From Bog-473 sp049513455 (GTDB taxonomy: Bacteria; Actinomycetota; Acidimicrobiia; Acidimicrobiales; RAAP-2), in the NCBI GenBank assembly GCA_049513455.1, contig JBEKWB010000001.1, positions 62,001 to 126,000 of the forward strand: 64,000 nucleotides of DNA, given 5' to 3'. The notes beneath the pieces were generated by a model. That model had not been told where the DNA came from. It made no database searches and was given only the letters and a program-made list of their open reading frames with translations. Below are positions 62,404 through 64,000 of the stretch, in pieces. Positions within the stretch are counted from its first letter, which is position 1; the number at the start of each line of letters is the position of its first letter. A program made the position numbers and the translations under genes.

Positions 62404-63264
62404 TCAGTTGGTGTGCTCGTCGGCTGCGCCATCGGCCACGGCGGCTTCGGCGGCAGCCCCCTCGGGAGCAGCGTCTGCGGGAGCAGCGTCTGCGGACGCC
62501 GCCTCGGCCTCTCCATCGGCTTCCGCGCTCGGCTCCGCCACGGCCGGTGCAGATGCCTCCGCCTCGGCTTCTGCGGGCGCCTCTGCCTCGGCTGAGGGGG
62601 CCTCGGGCTCGGGCTCAGGGGCCTCGACCGCCGGAGCCTCGACCGCCGGAGCCTCGGCGGCGGGGGCTTCGGCTTCTGCGGGCGCCTCCGCCTCGGCGGC
62701 GACAGCCTCGGGCTCGGGCAACCTCTCCCCACCTGCCTCGCGCTGTTCGATCAGTGCCGAGAGGCCGTAGGCGAGATTGCGTGGCAGGGCCTGGAGGAGC
62801 CCGGCCAGCTGCTGCATCGGGGCCGCCAGTGCACCGGCGATACGGGCCAGCAGCACGTCGCGGGGCGGAAGGTCGGCCAGTGCCGCCAGGTCGGACGACG
62901 AGAGCAGCGAGCCGTCGGCCAGGCCGCCCTTGATCACCAGGAGCGGATTGGCCCGGGCGAAGTCCTTGAGGGCCTTGGCCACCGCGCTCACGTCGCCCTG
63001 CACGAATGTCAGCGCGCTGGGACCGCTCAGGTACTCCGACAGCGGCTGGTACTCGCCGCCATCGATCGCCCGGCGAACCAGCGTGTTCTTGAAGATCCGG
63101 TAGTCGCCGCCCACGGCGGCCAGGGCGGTGCGGAGCTCGGCCAGTTCGGCCACCGACAGGCCCCTGTACTCGCTCACGATCGACGCGCTGGCCTCGCCGA
63201 TGCGCGAGCGCACCTCGTCGACGACGGCGATCTTGTGGGTCATCTGTGCGTTCTGCGTGACCAT
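62404..63264 (-). CDS. rplJ: 50S ribosomal protein L10 with ~105-residue acidic tail
   Basis: This is the stalk base that holds L7/L12 dimers. Residues 1 to ~178 are L10 (ASIVSEYRGLSVAELAELRTAL, FKNTLVRRAI, PRNLAYGLSALIEQ). The rest is almost only Ala, Glu and Pro with repeats such as APAEAEAPAAEAP and APAVEAPAVEAP, ending DGAADEHTN. L10 is usually 165-180 residues. Because the C-terminal helix of L10 binds L7/L12, the tail extends from the stalk. GGAGG lies 6 nt before the ATG. Confidence 0.96.
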   Translation of the reverse strand: MVTQNAQMTHKIAVVDEVRSRIGEASASIVSEYRGLSVAELAELRTALAAVGGDYRIFKNTLVRRAIDGGEYQPLSEYLSGPSALTFVQGDVSAVAKALKDFARANPLLVIKGGLADGSLLSSSDLAALADLPPRDVLLARIAGALAAPMQQLAGLLQALPRNLAYGLSALIEQREAGGERLPEPEAVAAEAEAPAEAEAPAAEAPAVEAPAVEAPEPEPEAPSAEAEAPAEAEAEASAPAVAEPSAEADGEAEAASADAAPADAAPEGAAAEAAVADGAADEHTN

Positions 63265-63330
63265 CTGTATCCTCCACCGGGATCAACCGCCCGGCGACGG
63301 GTCAGGATCTCCGGTGTGCGACGGCTCGAG

Positions 63331-63348
63331 AACGGCATGACTGCCGTT
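63331..63348 (-). other. Hairpin in the rplJ leader (possible L10 autoregulatory leader)
   Basis: AACGGCA-N4-TGCCGTT lies 67 nt upstream of rplJ, inside the 258-nt gap 63265-63522. L10(L12)4-bound leaders are common at this position, but I could not confirm the kink-turn from sequence alone. The rest of the gap shows no gene. Confidence 0.4.
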
Positions 63349-63481
63349 TTCGCAGTGTCGCCTCGTCAGGCGGGCCCGGATGGGCCCCTTCCGCACCCTG
63401 GGGTGCACCGGAGGTCTGTGGCGTCTTGGTTCAGTGCCCGGCCGCCGAAACGGGTGGGCTGTGGGGGGAGAGCGTAGTACG

Positions 63482-63504
63482 GCGATCGGACCCTGTCGGA
63501 CCGA
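63482..63504 (-). terminator. Hairpin downstream of rplA
   Basis: GATCGG and CCGATC with an inner CC/GG pair form an imperfect stem 19 nt after the rplA stop. A T-tract is lacking. It may limit readthrough from rplA into rplJL. Confidence 0.35.
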
Positions 63505-63522
63505 TCAGGCAAGTCCGGCCGG

Positions 63523-64000
63523 TCAGGCGGTCGCGGCGAGCTCCTCGTCCACTTGGCGGGCCCGCGCCGGGTCGACATGCACGCCGGGTCCCATGGTCGT
63601 GGCGACGGTCACCGACAGCAGGTAACGACCCTTGGCCGAGGCGGGCTTGGCCCTTTGCAGCTCCTCGATCACGGCGTGGATGTTGGTCACCAGCTGCTCG
63701 CGGGTGAAGGAGGCCTTCCCGACGCGGATGTGCACGTTGCCCACCTTGTCGGTCCGGTACTCGACCCGCCCCCCCTTGAACTCGGTCACCGCCTTGCCGA
63801 CTTCCATGGTGACGGTGCCGGTCTTCGGGTTGGGCATGAGCCCGCGGGGGCCGAGCACGCGCCCGAGCGTCCCCACCTGACCCATGAGGTCGGGGGTGGC
63901 GATGGCCACGTCGAATTCGAGGAAGCCCCCTTGGACCTTGGCCACGAGGTCGTCCGCGCCGACCACGTCCGCCCCGGCGGCCCGGGCCTCGGCGGCCTGC
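63523..64000 (-). CDS. rplA: 50S ribosomal protein L1, N-terminal part cut by window edge
   Basis: This is an L1-stalk protein controlling E-site tRNA release. The last ~159 residues are present: ADDLVAKVQGGFLEFDVAIATPD, the signature GRVLGPRGLMPNPKTGTVT, KGGRVEYRTDKVGNVHIRVGK and YLLSVTVATTMGPGVHVD. About 75 residues remain beyond base 64000. It precedes rplJ-rplL, the normal order. Confidence 0.97.
   Translation of the reverse strand, partial: QAAEARAAGADVVGADDLVAKVQGGFLEFDVAIATPDLMGQVGTLGRVLGPRGLMPNPKTGTVTMEVGKAVTEFKGGRVEYRTDKVGNVHIRVGKASFTREQLVTNIHAVIEELQRAKPASAKGRYLLSVTVATTMGPGVHVDPARARQVDEELAATA

Overview
This window reads as chromosomal DNA of a high-GC actinobacterium, most likely of the Acidimicrobiia type. 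The evidence is the high GC content, the frequent GTG and TTG starts, and the gene order glmS-acpS-nnr-alr-tsaE-tsaB-rimI ... groES-groEL. Fused translation and transcription operons and an ethylmalonyl-CoA pathway point the same way. I see no tRNA, rRNA, CRISPR array, transposase or phage gene. Nearly everything from 8.9 to 40.6 kb and from 54 to 64 kb is on the minus strand.

Layout. 1-1.83 kb: groES-groEL (groEL cut by the window edge) behind a perfect CIRCE operator and a clear promoter. 2.07-8.78 kb: an accessory block holding a coupled SDR / GH13 glucosidase / GT1 glycosyltransferase operon (plus strand), a GAF-GGDEF diguanylate cyclase, a 5'-truncated aldo/keto reductase and a 3'-truncated MerR regulator. 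The last two meet at what looks like a deletion scar. The block sits where related actinobacteria usually carry tsaD. 8.9-17.7 kb: a cell-wall precursor and housekeeping operon (glmM, glmS, acpS, nnr, alr, UDG, tsaE, tsaB, rimI). 17.7-40.6 kb: the ribosomal protein operons rpsL-rpsG-fusA-tuf-rpsJ / rplC...secY-adk-map / infA-rpmJ-rpsM-rpsK-rpsD-rpoA-rplQ-truA / rplM-rpsI.

40.9-53 kb: genes for C4/C3 acyl-CoA metabolism, namely a carboxyltransferase (pccB type) with a small epsilon-like partner, an ethylmalonyl-CoA mutase, 3-hydroxyacyl-CoA dehydrogenase, thiolase, crotonyl-CoA carboxylase/reductase and methylmalonyl/ethylmalonyl-CoA epimerase. Together they cover much of the ethylmalonyl-CoA route from acetyl-CoA to propionyl/methylmalonyl-CoA. 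Interleaved are two peptidyl-prolyl isomerases, aspartokinase, a SixA-like phosphatase and an S51-like peptidase. Two of the control regions (hbd and thiolase/ccr) share a 14-bp dyad, which suggests one common regulator. 54-64 kb: rpoC-rpoB, then rplL-rplJ-rplA (rplA cut by the edge).

The most unusual signals are: low-complexity, mostly acidic tails on six ribosomal proteins (S3, L4, L10, S17, L22, L29; the L29 tail is His/Asp-rich); a probable CTG start codon for infA; a set of genes with a TAnnnT hexamer 6-8 nt before the start codon and no Shine-Dalgarno sequence (probable leaderless transcripts); the shared dyad of the ethylmalonyl-CoA genes; and the MerR/AKR scar. I found no wholly new multi-gene system. 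Most of the window is conserved core genome.
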